From Acorus gramineus (taxonomy: Eukaryota; Streptophyta; Magnoliopsida; Acorales; Acoraceae), in the NCBI GenBank assembly GCA_030737835.1, contig CM060855.1:2155032-2219031 (forward strand): a stretch of DNA of 64,000 bases. Reading direction: 5' to 3'. The notes under the pieces were generated by a model that was given only the letters and a program-made list of their open reading frames with translations, was not told the origin of the DNA and made no database searches. This document shows positions 34,553 through 46,771 of this stretch, piece by piece (position 1 is the stretch's first letter; the number at the start of each line of letters is the position of its first letter). Made by a program: the position numbers and the translations under genes.

Positions 34553-35207
34553 AGGGTGAGTAAGATGCAAGAGGTGCTGAATATATTGATTTTCTTTTGA
34601 TGTTTAGTGCTGCTACAGGGTGATCAAGTTGCTGAAATTGCTACTGCTACTGCTACTTCTGAAGACTTTTGAAGATTTCTGAATGTTTAGTGCTACCGCT
34701 ACTTTTGAAGACAGCTTATTTTAGGCTGCTGCTTCTCAAGATTCGTTATTCAAGGCTTCTACTGTTGTTGGAGACTCTTTCTTCCAGTTTGCCGCTTTTT
34801 AAGATTGTGTTTTCGATATTTGCTTTGGATCAAAGTATCATGTGTTTAAACAATGTGTGTTATGTTTGTTATGGAACAGTGTGTGCTATTGAACTTGTGG
34901 TTATTTGGTTGTTGTGTTTGTGATTGGACAGAGTATGTTTATCTGCAAAAACAAATGATTTAATTTATGATGTGTTGTTTACAAGTTTTCATGTCTCAAT
35001 TATGTGTCGTTTATAAGATGAGATAATATGCAGGTTTGCTGTTGATTAAATAGGTACAGAATATTCAAGTTTGCCGTTGATTAAGTAGGTGCAGAAAATT
35101 CAGGTTGAAACAAAGTGATGTTTACAAGCATGTGCAGAATTTTCAAAAAAAAAATTTCATTTCATAAACAACATTCATGCATTCAATAATTCAGAACATC
35201 ATTTAGT

Positions 35208-35795
35208 TTACAGAGCATCCTTATATATAACAAATACAAAAAGTAACAAGTGAGCGAATAGGTGAATGAAGGCCACACCCAGCTTCTTATTTATACTTTC
35301 TAGCAAAGATAGCCTCTTATGTAGAGTTTCTTCAATCCCCATTAGCTGGTATTTGATGTCAATAGTTGAATGATTAGGATCATCGATCCATTCAATAAAA
35401 TTACAGTCCACTGGAGTCTGTAATGAGAAACAAAGATAGTGGCACTATAAATTCTATCAATTTGAAAAATCAAACCCATTGGATTTTATTTCACATACCC
35501 TGGACATGGGGCATGAATAAAATCTTCGACATTTGCTATGCTCTTGGCAGGAAGTCTTGATCATGCAATCACCCTTTTTATAGCGACATTTACGCGGTGG
35601 AATGTATGCATACGAAGGTCTAAATGCCACACCACTGGAAGTCTACAAGAACACACAGAAACCATGGTTTAGTCATTTCAACAAACACCTATCCTAATAT
35701 CATTCAAATGCATGATATTGACAAAGTTGTGAAGAGGAAATGAATTAGCCAATAAAAAGACTTAACATTCTTACACAATTGGACATGGTGGACAT
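35208..35795 (-). CDS. GRF-type zinc finger / transmembrane protein carried by MULE-B
   Basis: Three exons on the minus strand, 35795-35775, 35642-35499 and 35417-35208, give 124 aa. All have GT...AG junctions in phase. The finger reads RKCRYKKGDCMIKTSC ... CRRFYSCPMSR and DCNFIEWIDDP, a GRF-like finger with extra Cys/His residues. A helical linker (MGIEETLHKRLSLLESINKK) leads to a C-terminal membrane segment (VAFIHLFAHLLLFVFVIY). The frame is also open upstream to an ATG at 35957, so the start is uncertain. Same architecture as the protein in MULE-A, though clearly diverged. It converges on the PB1-like remnant. All exons are open. Confidence 0.7.
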
Positions 35796-36516
35796 GAAGA
35801 TAATTGAGTCAAAGAAGAAGAACCGGTGACGTGACGATGAACGGAAATATGGCCGCTTTTTAGTCGGATTTGAGTGGGTGGAATGGAATTGAAGAAGAAG
35901 AGAAGGGGTGCTGGCTGTCACCGGGGATGAAAGCTTGGAGAAGAGAGTTGTTGTCACATAAATAACAAGGAATCAACTATCAAATTTCTAACTGTTGGAG
36001 TTGCCTCAAAAAAACCCAAAAACAAATGCTGCCCTTTGGAGAAGATGAGGGCAATTTTGAAATTTCAATGTCTCGAGGGCATTTTAGGCATAGAAAAGGA
36101 CCTACATCGATTTATTCACTTTTATAGGAACTTTTTTGAATATTATTTTCACGGATTCCGAAATATTCGCAGCATATATATATTTTTATGGACTTTTAAC
36201 TCGGGGACTAAAATGGTTAACTCGGGTAAAATATAGGGACCTATATTAATTTTATGGTTTTGCAGGGACTGAAATCAATTTTCCCAACTTTCCTGGGAGT
36301 TATATCGATTTTTCCCTTTATAGTTTTTGTTTTAAAGTTTGAATAGATTAATCAACTCCCCTTCCTATTGGAATTATTACAGGGAGACATGCTAAATTAT
36401 ATAAACAGAACTACCTATGTTGAAATAATAGTTTTTATTTATTTATTTATTATTATTTTTTACTATTCGACCCTTATGGGGCTCCTATTTACCATCCAAA
36501 TACTCTATTGAATATT

Positions 36517-37004
36517 GGATTAAAGACATCTGCATCCCTACAAACATAGGTAATCCCATATAAGTTCTTGTAAAAGTTGGGGCAGATACATAAGTCCCTT
36601 AAAACTCACAAAAACCTAATTATCATCATTAGGTTAAAAGTTCATTCAAATTTGATAGAATATTTTATCACCATGTAATTATGTAGACATTATAGTCTTT
36701 ATAAATAATCATAAAAACAAATTAGTCCATTCAAAGATCAAATTATTTTTGTAAGATTTTATGTTTCTTAAATTTTCATTGAGGTATTGATTGAAAATGG
36801 TTAAAAATTTGATGATAATTTAATCAGTTCATGGTTATAGATTAAAGTTAAATATTATAGGTTGAGTTACGATTAATTTTTTGTTGAAACTAGGGATGTA
36901 TATGGGTTTTTGTGAGTTTTCAAGAATTTGTACGTCTGCCCCAACTTTGATAAGAACTTATTTGGGATTATCCATGTTTGCGAGGACTTGGATGACTTTA
37001 ACCC
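36517..37004. mobile_element. MULE-type MITE with 9-bp target duplication
   Basis: Inverted ends GGATTAAAGACATCTGCATC and the inverse of GACTTGGATGACTTTAACCC. Flanks TTGAATATT (36,508-36,516) and TTAAATATT (37,005-37,013). Unit 2 has the empty site at about 54,496-54,515 (ACTCTATTAAATATTTCATA), which fixes both boundaries. Confidence 0.9.
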
Positions 37005-37264
37005 TTAAATATTTCATATATTGGTTTAGAATTGTAAGAATGACGAAGAACAAATCAAGAGTATTGACACACTCAGTCTGTTTTGTAACCTCGTTTGCAA
37101 ACAAGAGGCGACTCCAAGCCGCCTATAAATTCTACTAGTGGCATGTAGTATATACTCTATTAGTATAATGTATGAAATTTTTTTTTTAAATTTAGATATA
37201 TACTTCACTTTTCATTATAATTTTATATTTCATTAGACGAATATATTTTTTATATTTTTGAAGG

Positions 37265-38350
37265 CAAATATTGACCCTTTTATAGCTAGATGGAAACAAC
37301 TATAAAAGATCCGAAATCAATGAAAAACCGGAAAAACACCGAGACGCGAGAAGGGTGGCCACTCTCAAGAGGGAAGCGAAGTCCCCGAGGAAGGTGCACC
37401 TGACTGAATTAGGCAAATATATGTAATATAGAGTTATGTTTGCAAAACAGTATATAATAAGAAAAGTTAACACATGCACTACAGAAGTCAGAAGGAGAAG
37501 AAAACCAACCAAGCGTATTGATTTGACATGTTCTGTTCTGCTGAATGATGGAGACCGATGCTAGAGTTGGACTCTATGCCCTTAAGACAATATTCGCCCC
37601 GCAATGGTGCTCACGGTTCTAGCAAAGGTCTTCCAGGATACAATGGTTGGACCCCCTTTGGTAGCAGCACTTCAAACCAAAAGGATAGTGAACTGATTGT
37701 GTTTTTCCAATTCTCTTTTATTGGAATGCTATGAGACTCGAATGCAAACTCTAAGGACTGAATGCCTATTGCGCTAAATGATTCGATGGATGAATAATGC
37801 AAACTAGGATGGCATTTATGGATGAAAAAAACAGTTGAGGCAGTTGAAGACACCCTTTGGACTATTCAGTTTTCATTGAAACAGAGTGTCAAGCAGCCTT
37901 TCAATGTAATTGTTAATTGTCCGAATTTTGCATGAAGGCTAGTTGCAAAAGGATCTGAACGGCCCACATACAATCCGACCCGCTCCCAACATAACAAAAA
38001 TTGTTTGGAAGATTAAATTTTATGGACCAAGAAATTTACCAAATAAATTTTGTCCAAAAAATTATTTTGCATGCACGTGCGAACTAGGCCGAGCGGGGCC
38101 ACACGCATGTGTTTTTGGGCCAAGCTCACCATGATATAGGTCTCCCCCATTCCACAAAAGTGGGGTGTCCCATAGGGCCCAACATAGTAGTCTTACCTTA
38201 TATACACACTGAAACTTTCCAAACAACCAATGTGTGACTAAAACAAAAAAAATTTCCCTCAACCACTAATCAATTTCATCATGTTTTTTAAATAACTTTT
38301 GACTCAATTTTTTCATTGAACTGGAAATGATTTTAAGAATATAAATATAC
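37265..38350 (-). mobile_element. LTR-retroelement fragment (fossil), absent from unit 2
   Basis: Unit 2 lacks this stretch between 54,720 and 54,765. The minus strand has an LTR-like block, ACATTGGTTGTTTGGAAAG followed by a TATATAAGG promoter box and GTTGGGCCC, of the kind seen in plant LTRs. No coding domain was identified and the superfamily is undetermined. Incomplete and old. Confidence 0.55.
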
Positions 38351-38715
38351 TACATTTATTTTTCAATCAGAACAATATCAACTCATCATTTCATTTTAAT
38401 TTGATTATGAAACTTTTAAAAGAAACATCTCTTCTATAAAGTACATTTTGGTCCATTTAAATTATAAAACAAAGGTTCGTTTTGTGATGTGTGAAGAAGT
38501 TGCATTAATGTACTGTGCGTGTTTTTCCTTTTTAGTAAATTCAGACAGACATAGGAATATTGCATAAAAAGTGGAATTTATTCATGTATTCCTAGCCCAT
38601 GATTTTGTGCCCAAAATGTTCCATCTTTTTGTACATGTTTTACCATTTTTACAAACAATGTACTTTCAAAGATCATGGCATGGCACTGGAAGGGTAAATT
38701 TTTTTATTTTTATTT

Positions 38716-38869
38716 TTTTTGATATTGGAGGGGCCCTGTGACTGACCTTACGGTCAAGCTGGGAAGGCTACCTCTGTCTGTTTGCCCCGGTCCCACAGAA
38801 AATTCTTTCGAATAATCGCCAACAAACAGGTGGGTAAGTCAGCACCAAGACTCGAACCCAAGACCTAAA
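38716..38869 (-). mobile_element. tRNA-derived SINE, 5' truncated
   Basis: The minus strand carries TTGGGTTCGAGTC (B-box-like, 38,851-38,863), the body, and an A-rich tail (T-rich on plus at 38,697-38,719). Absent from unit 2. Confidence 0.6.
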
Positions 38870-39761
38870 AATGAAAAAAATGATCAAATTTTGCTATGAT
38901 CTATGCTAAATTCAAATTTTGCTATGATCTATGCTAAGTTCATGGCAAAACAACAGATTAGTTGGAGCCCTATGCGAAATTCTAAAATGAGGTTCATAAA
39001 TTTATGTAGTGATTACAGCACATAAAATATAAAATATTTGAATAATTTTTAAAATTATCTGTTAGATATTTATTAAATAGATCCTTATTTTTAAAAAATC
39101 AATAAATTAGGATCAAAGAAAAAATAAATAAACGAATAAATTTTAAAAAGAAAATATTTTTTTCTTAGGATTTTCGGGCTAGGCTACTGCCATGATTGCC
39201 TAAGGCAGACCTTGATTTTTTTTTTTTTAAAGGTAGAAATAGCTACCACGATTTCATTTATGATTTCGAAGTACAATTTTGATAGAGATAAGAAGATATA
39301 GAGAAAATACAGAGAAAATATAAAAAATGGCTGGCCTTAATCTTGATCCATTTTTGAAGTGTGATCATGATGGGAGTTCATTTTGCAACTCACACTTCCC
39401 CTAACGTAGTACATATTATGTTTGATTAGTATACTACATTAAGAAAAATAATATAAAGAGGAATGTATGTAATTAATTCTTATTTAATTAATTCGCATAT
39501 TTATGTTTTTTTTATATAGTGTGTATTTTATTAGAAAAATACGTATCATAAAAAAAATTGTTACATATTGTTAGACAATTATGTATCTTAAAAAATTTAA
39601 TTAAACATATCTGTCCTAATATTTTCTTTCATGAACTTTGAGGAAATATATATAAACCGAGTGGGAGACATTTAATTTTTTTAAGGCGCTGATACACTCA
39701 GTCCTGTTTAAAGTTCAAAATGCAGTCTCATATATATTGTTAGAAACCCGATAAAGGCACA

Positions 39762-41057
39762 CTACAAGAAAAAAAAATGTCTTTACCGATGGCCGCGGTC
39801 GTCGCTGAAGAATATAAATGCCGTCGCTAATATATTTACCGACAGGTTGGAAGTCGTCGCTAAATGTCTCTTCGCTAAAAGAGACAGCAACGGCCATGGC
39901 CGTCGCTAATAAGGCAAACAAAATTACCACCAGATTAACCATAGTTAATCATTAGTATTGTTAGCGACGGTCAGTGGCCGTCGCTAATAATCCGTGCCTG
40001 TTATATAATTGTTTTGTCAACGGATTGATCAGGGCTTTACCGACGGCCATCGGCCGTCGCTAATGTTATTATTTTTTTATTTTTTTATTTAATTACTGAT
40101 TTTTATCAAAATTTGTACCTGAATAATTCAAAAGTCATTCAACAATTTCCATCTCCTAGATATTTCATTCACAATCATAAATTTAAGAATTCTTGAATTC
40201 ACTAAAGTTTAAATAAAACATCTTTATAATTCAAAATATAGCATAGCTAACATCAAAATATTCCTTGCAATTCTAATGAAAAACTAACTCTCCATAGAAG
40301 GTTTTTTTCTTAAATAATCCTCTTCGTTTGAGCCTCCACTTCCTCGCAAGTCTCCTCCGATGTCGACTTTCCATGGACGATTTGATCATGCTTCATCCCT
40401 GTATAAAAAGTATTGCATATATTAAAATATAATTAAGTAATGGATAGTGTGTTCAATATCAAAACAATAGAAAATTACACTTACCAAGTTAATGTGGGTT
40501 GGACATTATGTGTTGTATGAAATTCTGCATCTGCTCCACATTTCTCTTCATTTCTTCAAGTTGATGCTCAAGGCCTCTTTCTCTCTCATCATGCGACCTC
40601 TCTTTCTCCTCATGTGACTTACGTAAGTCCTCCATTTGACTACTCATGTCATGTAATTGAGAGCATACATTTGAATAACTGCCTTGTGATTGATTTGATT
40701 ACCGTCCAAATACAATGGTAGGTGTCAATCCTAATCCAAATCCACGCACTCGTCCATGTTGCTCTAGCCCCATAATGGTGGCGTATATGTCATCGCCCAT
40801 ATTGGAGCTTGACTCTTGCGTTGAGGCTATCTCCCTAAAACGTGACTTTATAAAAAAAAATATCAAAATTAGTCACAACTTATTATCATAAAATGATACT
40901 CATATATACATACAGAAATGAGTTCTTTTTTAAAATATAAACTATACCATAATTTCTGCGGAGTGCGGATCTGATGGCGACCCATCTTTTTTTGTATGGG
41001 TGATTGCAAAAAGCTCAGCGCGTGTAGGTACACTACCATCCGTCCTCGTTTTTTTCT
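39762..41057. mobile_element. CACTA (En/Spm) element, left end present, right end lost
   Basis: Starts with the canonical CACTACAAGAAAAAAA terminus at 39,762, followed by subterminal repeats (CGACGGC / GCCGTCGCTAAT in both orientations, 39,786-40,062). A Transposase_24-type coding remnant follows on the minus strand. No matching TTCTTGTAGTG end was found. Unit 2 lacks the insertion. Confidence 0.85.
40318..41056 (-). pseudogene. CACTA plant-transposase (Ptta/En/Spm, Transposase_24) C-terminal remnant
   Basis: The minus strand reads RTDGSVPTRAELFAITHTKK with DGSPSDPHSAEIM (about 41,050-40,950). Then come TQESSSNMGDDIYATIMGLE and HGRVRGFGLGLTPTIVFG (about 40,830-40,700), the family's conserved GRVRGxGxGxTPT signature. 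A Glu/Arg/His-rich coiled coil (MEDLRKSHEEKERSHDERER) ends at about 40,500. The two blocks are probably separate exons. One in-frame stop follows the GLTPT block. The N-terminal part of the gene is missing. Confidence 0.75.
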
Positions 41058-41099
41058 ATTGTCTAACGATGTATATGTGCATATACATTGTTAGACAAT
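41058..41099. repeat. 42-bp near-perfect palindrome
   Basis: The 20-bp arms ATTGTCTAACGATGTATATG and its inverse differ at one base, around a TG centre. It directly abuts the broken end of the CACTA element. Confidence 0.85.
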
Positions 41100-42565
41100 A
41101 TATATACTTCATTAAAAAATTTTACATTTATTAAAAATGAGTTCATTGAACTCGAAATGAAATGATATACACTCTTTATCAAAATATATACCTCATTAAA
41201 CGATGTTTAATATTTAAAAAAAAAACACATGTGATCTGTGTTTCAGCTATAAAAAGGACGGAGTCTTAACATTTTTCACTTCTTTAATAGCCTTAGCTTG
41301 GCATGAAAGATTGTTTCAGGTGCTTTTCAAGTGAACATGCATGGTTGTGAAAAAGGTGAAAGAAAGAAAAAGCTAAACTTCCGAGTGACTGAAAAAAACA
41401 TGTTGCTTGTACTTATGAGTTAATATACTAAAGCATTGCATTAAAGCATAACATCATGAATTTAAGAGACCACAAATAGCACCACCCACTATCTTTAATT
41501 TTTTTTATAGTAACTGTTTATTGCATTTTGTTTTTTGATTAAATCTTTTTCTATTATTAAAAGTATGCTAAGACTCAAATCTAGGATTCTTCAGTTCTTT
41601 AATGTGAGACATTGCATAGATGAAGAGACATGAAATGCCACCAACCATCTATCTTCTTATATTTGTAAGTAACTTTTTTTTTCTGGTTAAATATTCTCGT
41701 ATAATGAGGAATAAAACTCAATCCCAAACCTTTCATTAAATAGGGGATATCTTTACTAATTTGTCAAGAGTTGGTTGATCATCTATCTTCTTGGCATTAT
41801 AAACATTGAGGGCCATGGAAATAATGAACCCAATAAACAAAGAATGGTGTTTGCAATGCAAAACACCCCACTAAATGAGTCTCACAAATGAATTTGTGAT
41901 TTTTTATGATATTATTTGTTTGGATGGAAAAACTTGATTACCATAGACACCAAATGAATTGCCTATGTAAAAAAAATGAAGGACTACACTTGACTTAATT
42001 AATTTATTTTTTGGAATGTAGGTCAACAAAATCAGACCTTGTAGACCATGTGTGATTCTGGGCCATTATCAAAGAAGAAAAATTTTAATTGCCCAACTTT
42101 TTGCCACTCATTTAATTTTCACATGCTTTTATTTTGTTTAAATTTTGATGCATTGAACCTAAGAATGAGACCAACTTTCCATAATATACTATTATTCCAA
42201 GCAATTCTTCTCAATATTTAAATGAGTTGGAGAGCATAAGCAATTTCTAATACTTAAACAATTAATAAAAAAGACCTCTTGATTGTAAACATCCTTTTCA
42301 TAGTTTAAGTTAAATAAAAAAGGGTTTTTTACATTTGAAAGTAAAAATAAAGATTTTTTAGAATATAAACAATGTAATCTTTCAATTTGTAGAGCTGCAT
42401 GGGACTGTAATTTTCTTACTTCTAATAATCATGCAGAAATTTATTTTATTTGTCCATTAAAAACATTTTGCATTGATCCATGTTGAGATGCTTGATACCC
42501 GGGACAAAAAACACAAAGGTTTGACAAGATGTAACTTGATATTTACTTAGTTTAGATATTACTTG

Positions 42566-42823
42566 GGCAGTGTTTAGTTCCGAGATTGCACAGCTTTTAC
42601 GATTGCAGGAAGCTGGTTCTGCATAGTGTTCAAAAACTGTTTTGCAGGTCACCCCTAACCTAACAGTTTTACAATCGCAGCTTTCTACAAACAGACTCTA
42701 GGCAAATAGTATTTAAAAACTGCGATTTGAGAAAGCTGGGGGAGGCAGCTTCCTGCGGAATCAGTTTTAAACCCAGTGATTATAGAAAATCAGTTTTGCA
42801 ATCGCGTTACCAAACGCTATCTT
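42566..42823. mobile_element. Tourist-like MITE related to 57727-57945
   Basis: GGGCAGTGTTTAGTTCCGAG ... TTACCAAACGCTATC termini, with internal AAAACTGCGATTT and GCAATCGCG blocks shared with the 57.7-kb element. It lies at the left edge of an insertion absent from unit 1 (empty site near 22,413). Confidence 0.6.
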
Positions 42824-42825
42824 AG

Positions 42826-43505
42826 AGGGGCAGAATATAGCGATCCGGGCTCAGGTTGATAGGATCCGTCCGCTTCGCTTCTCCCAATGGCTTTCGCTGT
42901 GTCACCGGCAATTCTCTTCCTTGAGCATCGTTGGAAATAGGGTTGGGGGTGACCTGCAAAAGACCCTCTGACACTCAAGTTAGTCAAGTGCACAATTTAG
43001 GATTATTGTAAAAAGAATTTTCATGTAACTCAATACAGAGAACTAATTCTCTATTTATAGTAATTTGGTGGATGCTCTAGTATCTAGTATGGATCTCTCT
43101 CCCATCGGACGGATGGGAAGAGATCTCAGATTTAAGAAATTGATTATGTGGGGATTTGCAGAATCTGCTGCCATTATCTCTTGATAAATACGCATAATTT
43201 GTTGGGATCTTGTGAATCAATTAGTAATTTTTCTAAATCCAAGATATATTGTTGTGATTTCAGATAATCAGTTTAATAATAACTTTATATTTAATATATT
43301 TGTGAGAATTTAGATAATCTATTGTTGATGATCCTTTATTCAAAAATTGAATTATAAAATACTGACTTGAATTTGTGCTAGTCGTCGAGTATGGAGGGTT
43401 CGACGAGCCGGATCCATATATGGTGGGCCATCTGGGTCGTGGGCCCTCGCTAGTCGAGTCATGGGCCGCCGGTACGTGGAACATAGTTTATGGGCCTGAT
43501 TTTTA
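42826..43505 (-). mobile_element. LTR-retroelement fragment (fossil)
   Basis: GC-richer sequence contains GACCCTCTGACACTCAAGTTAGTC, i.e. the same LTR motif as at 30.4 kb in reverse, and CTATTTATAGTAATTTGG. Unit 1 lacks it. No coding domain; incomplete. Confidence 0.5.
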
Positions 43506-44632
43506 ACCCCTAGATTATGCCAATGTTTAACTTTAACCACATGAGAAAAAAAAGATTGTGGAAATTTGTGAATTTGCTGGATTATTGGATGAAAATGAAG
43601 ATTTGATTATTGGATGAAATTGATGAAGTTGAGGTTGTGAATCTTGTGACAAGGATTAATCACTTGCTCTAAAAAGTATGGACACTTCGTTTTGCTTGTC
43701 TTACCTGTGTTGTTTTGCTTGTCATACACAGGTCGACACACCTAAAACGTGTCCCGAGAAATTGGCTCAGTTTCACAGTCAGGACACGGCCCAAGACACG
43801 GATTGTCAATTTTTGAAAAACTCAGCCCGTTTTGTAAAAAAAATAAAAATAAATCTCCTCATCTCACAACACTCCAATGTTAGTCGCCATGGAAAAGATA
43901 AATGAATGTCCACGTGCTATAATATCTCTATATTTATTTCATGTGAATATATATATGTGTGTGTGTGTGTGTGTGTTATACTAATTTATTTATTGTCGTG
44001 TCCTTGCAATATATGTGTCCTATATTTTCAAAAATCATCGTGCCCACATCCTCTACACACACATACATATATTAATTCCCAAAATAATTGTTTCATGTTG
44101 ATGATGACTGATATGGAGATATGGAGAAATTATTACTTCTCACAGGATGTGAACTTGAAATAAACTAGCTCTCCAGTCTATATGCTTTCAACATTTTGGG
44201 GTATGTAAACATTGGCACCAATCAAAACATACAAGAGTACATTTTGAAGGATTCTGAAGACAGATCAAATACATGGAAATCAAGCTCGATTGTCAGTATC
44301 AGTTGGGGATGCTTGAAATGGAGGTATTTTGTCTTGCAACCCACCCACATGCAGGTATTCACGAGGCACACGAGAATGATGAAGGACGATGCCATTCGTC
44401 AAATTTTGCAACAGTTCATTAGGAGTTTTGATATTTGTTTAAATGATGTAAAGAATGAACATGAAACATATGTATAAAGTCAGGGTTCTTTTTATTTATT
44501 CCCTGATAATATGACAATGTACCAAACAAGAAAAACAAAACCTCTGTATGAGTTTCATGTGATCCTTGGTTCGGTTGATGTGATGCCAGGTTGCGAGTCC
44601 AGCTAATTTTGAAACTGAACTATATTTTCTGC

Positions 44633-44741
44633 ATTTGAAAGTTCTTTGATGGGAGAACAGTATTAAGAAGTCTTTGACTGGAATTTTCTGCATTTGAAAG
44701 TTCTTTGATGGGAGAACAGTATTAAGAAGTCTTTGACTGGA
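44633..44741. repeat. Short tandem duplication (about 55 bp, two copies)
   Basis: TTTTCTGCATTTGAAAGTTC ... AAGTCTTTGACTGGA occurs twice in a row. Unit 1 has one copy (24,809-24,860). Confidence 0.9.
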
Positions 44742-44941
44742 CTCCTAACTGTTTGTGCCTCTGTTACGACCTTTTCAAAGTGAATGCCATCAGCTCTACT
44801 TGTGGAAAAATATTTCTCCCAAAGTCTTTATAGGCCGGGCTTCTGAGATCATCTTCAACCATGCTTAGCAAATGCCTCAACTAATATATTAGCATAAGAA
44901 ATAATATAACTTAGAATTATGTCTATTCAATCCAACCATCC

Positions 44942-45153
44942 TCTTTTTTTTTTTTTTTTTTTTGGCTCTTAAGATATTTTTTAATTAATATTTTTAAATA
45001 CAATAAAATTATTTAATATTTTTGAAATCTAAAAGTAAAGTGTGTCCATTAAAAAAAAAAAGGGTTACCAAAAGTTAAAAAACAACGAGCTCCATTGATT
45101 TTACAGTTGGGCGGGTTCGAAACCTCTGTTCCAATATAACATAGAGGATCTGT
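44942..45153. other. AT-rich stretch before the MULE at 45163
   Basis: Poly-T tract at 44,946-44,963 and poly-A at 45,051-45,060. GGGCGGGTTCGAAACC at 45,110 resembles a B box but no SINE body could be defined. Confidence 0.4.
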
Positions 45154-45162
45154 TTCATCCTA

Positions 45163-46149
45163 GGGCACCGATATTCCCACCCACATAGCTATTCACCCCA
45201 CCCCTCTCAAAAAATCAGTATGTGATTTTTTTAAAGAGTGATCTTACCCCGATCCATTCGACTTTGTGAAGTCGTCCATTATGTGACAGGTTAACATCAC
45301 AGAGTCGAACTGATCATAGAGATCTAAGGCCTTTTGTAGTCCATTCGACTTTGTGAAGTTGTTCATTATTTCACATGTCGACATCACAGAGTCGAACTAG
45401 TTATAGAGACCTAAAACCTCTCTACGGCTTATTCGACTTTGTGCTTTGAACAATGCGTTCGCGTGTTATAACATTCTCAATGAAATGATATCTTCAAACA
45501 ATGGTGCGTTATTCAGTATCATGAAGGACATATCACATGATATAGTGTTTTGATATCTCTTTGTGATGTCATTCATTATGTCACAAGTCAAATGGGCCGT
45601 AGAGAAGGCCTTAAGTCTCTGGGATCAGTTCGACTATGTGATGTCAACCTGTGACATAATGACAATGTTTTAAAAATCGAACCGTTTAGTGAACCAAAAA
45701 AATGAATGAGTCAAGGGTCATTGGTTCAACTGTTGGGTCAACCAGATTTGAACCATGACATAATTATAATATAATAATTTTTTTAATTATCATTACTAAA
45801 TAAAAATATAAAATATTTTAGAAAATCTTTGCATAAATGTTTTACTTAACATCATACTTGACGATTTCACAAAGTCGAATGGGTCACATGAGAGCGTTAG
45901 GTTTCTGTGACCTGTTCGACTCTGCGATGTCGAACGGAGTATATAACTGACGACTACACAAAGTCGAATAGGTCACAGAGAGGGCTTAGGTCTCTGTGAC
46001 CAGTTCGACTATGTGATGTCGACCTGTGACATAATGAATGACTTTACAAAGTCGAATGAGTTGGGTGAGTTCACCTCTTTAAAAATAACATTTTTATTTT
46101 TTTGATAGGGGTGGGTTGAAGAACTATGTGGGTGGAAATACCGGCGCCC
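45163..46149. mobile_element. Non-autonomous MULE with perfect 9-bp target duplication
   Basis: Long inverted ends begin GGGCACCGATATTCCCACCC, with the inverted partner ending GGTGGAAATACCGGCGCCC. TTCATCCTA is repeated exactly at 45,154-45,162 and 46,150-46,158. The inside carries repeated TTCGACTTTGTGAAGT / GTGATGTCGACCTGTGAC motifs and a shortened copy of the nested element seen at 31.9 kb. 987 bp, non-coding. Confidence 0.95.
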
Positions 46150-46771
46150 TTCATCCTATGGTTATTTGACATTTGACAAAGATCATCACATGCAACCACA
46201 TGAGGTTCACTAAATGAAAACCCACGATTTCATCTCCGTCTCCTTCTTTTTCTGATTAATATGCCTTCCAACGCCGCTGCTTTCAAGCCCGACACCGTCG
46301 CCACCTCCCAACTCCAACTTTCGGTGAGCACCTCAAAATACCATATTGTGTTTCCATTTTCATTTTTCAGTGGATGATAAAGATTTTTTGTGGATCAATA
46401 TTTATTTTTTATGGTTTGTAGATCTGATCTGATTTTTTTGTTTTTTCGGATGATATACTTTTTTAATGGATTATTTATTATTTTGTGGTTTTTAGATGTA
46501 ATTTGTTTTTAATTTTTAATGGATTTATTTTTATGTTTTTGTGTTTCTAGATCTGATCTATTTTCTAATTATTTTTTGTGGAGTTATTTTATTTTTTTGT
46601 GGATGATATAGATTTTTTGTAGATGAAATAGATTTTTTATGGATTGATTTTTATATATTTGTAGTTTCTAGATCTAATCTGATATTTTTTTATGAGTTAT
46701 TTAATTTCATGCCTACATATAATTATGTTCTAAATCATGTATTTTTCTTAAAAGGTGATCATTGATATTAA

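Larger units (their letters stand above)
32726..36316. mobile_element. Mutator-like element MULE-B with PB1-like and GRF-TM genes
   Basis: Terminal inverted repeats of about 90 bp: GGGAAAAATCGATATAACTC at 32,726, and its inverted partner ending at 36,316, continuing through TAGTCCTTGCAAAATCATAA / its inverse. Flanks TTTATTTTT and TTTATAGTT agree at 7 of 9 bases. Inside are a plus-strand PB1-like transposase N-terminus (34061-34552) and a convergent minus-strand GRF-TM gene (35208-35795). The catalytic MULE domain is absent, so it is non-autonomous. A 57-bp direct repeat (33,378-33,434 and 33,950-34,006) flanks an extra 515 bp in the leader part. The first bases of the TIR match the fold-back MITEs at 8.8, 12.9 and 28.4 kb. 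Confidence 0.85.
22204..42360. repeat. Tandem segmental duplication, unit 1
   Basis: Segments of this unit match the following 17 kb in the same order and orientation: 22,204-23,050 with 42,364-44,330; 24,715-24,935 with 44,535-44,830; 24,960-25,440 with 49,370-49,985; 25,770-27,545 with 50,000-51,893; 27,546-28,380 with 51,894-52,750; 28,976-29,090 with 52,830-52,950; 37,005-37,250 with 54,500-54,720; 38,355-38,650 with 54,765-55,080; 38,900-39,760 with 56,190-57,450; 41,270-42,335 with 57,455-59,000. Identity is very high around 26.6-27.5 kb and lower elsewhere by eye. The 29.1-36.5 kb part is mostly unit-specific transposon DNA. Confidence 0.85.

Noticed and set aside
45095-45125. GGGCGGGTTCGAAACC as a SINE B box
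   Set aside because: No matching A box or tail at the right distance.
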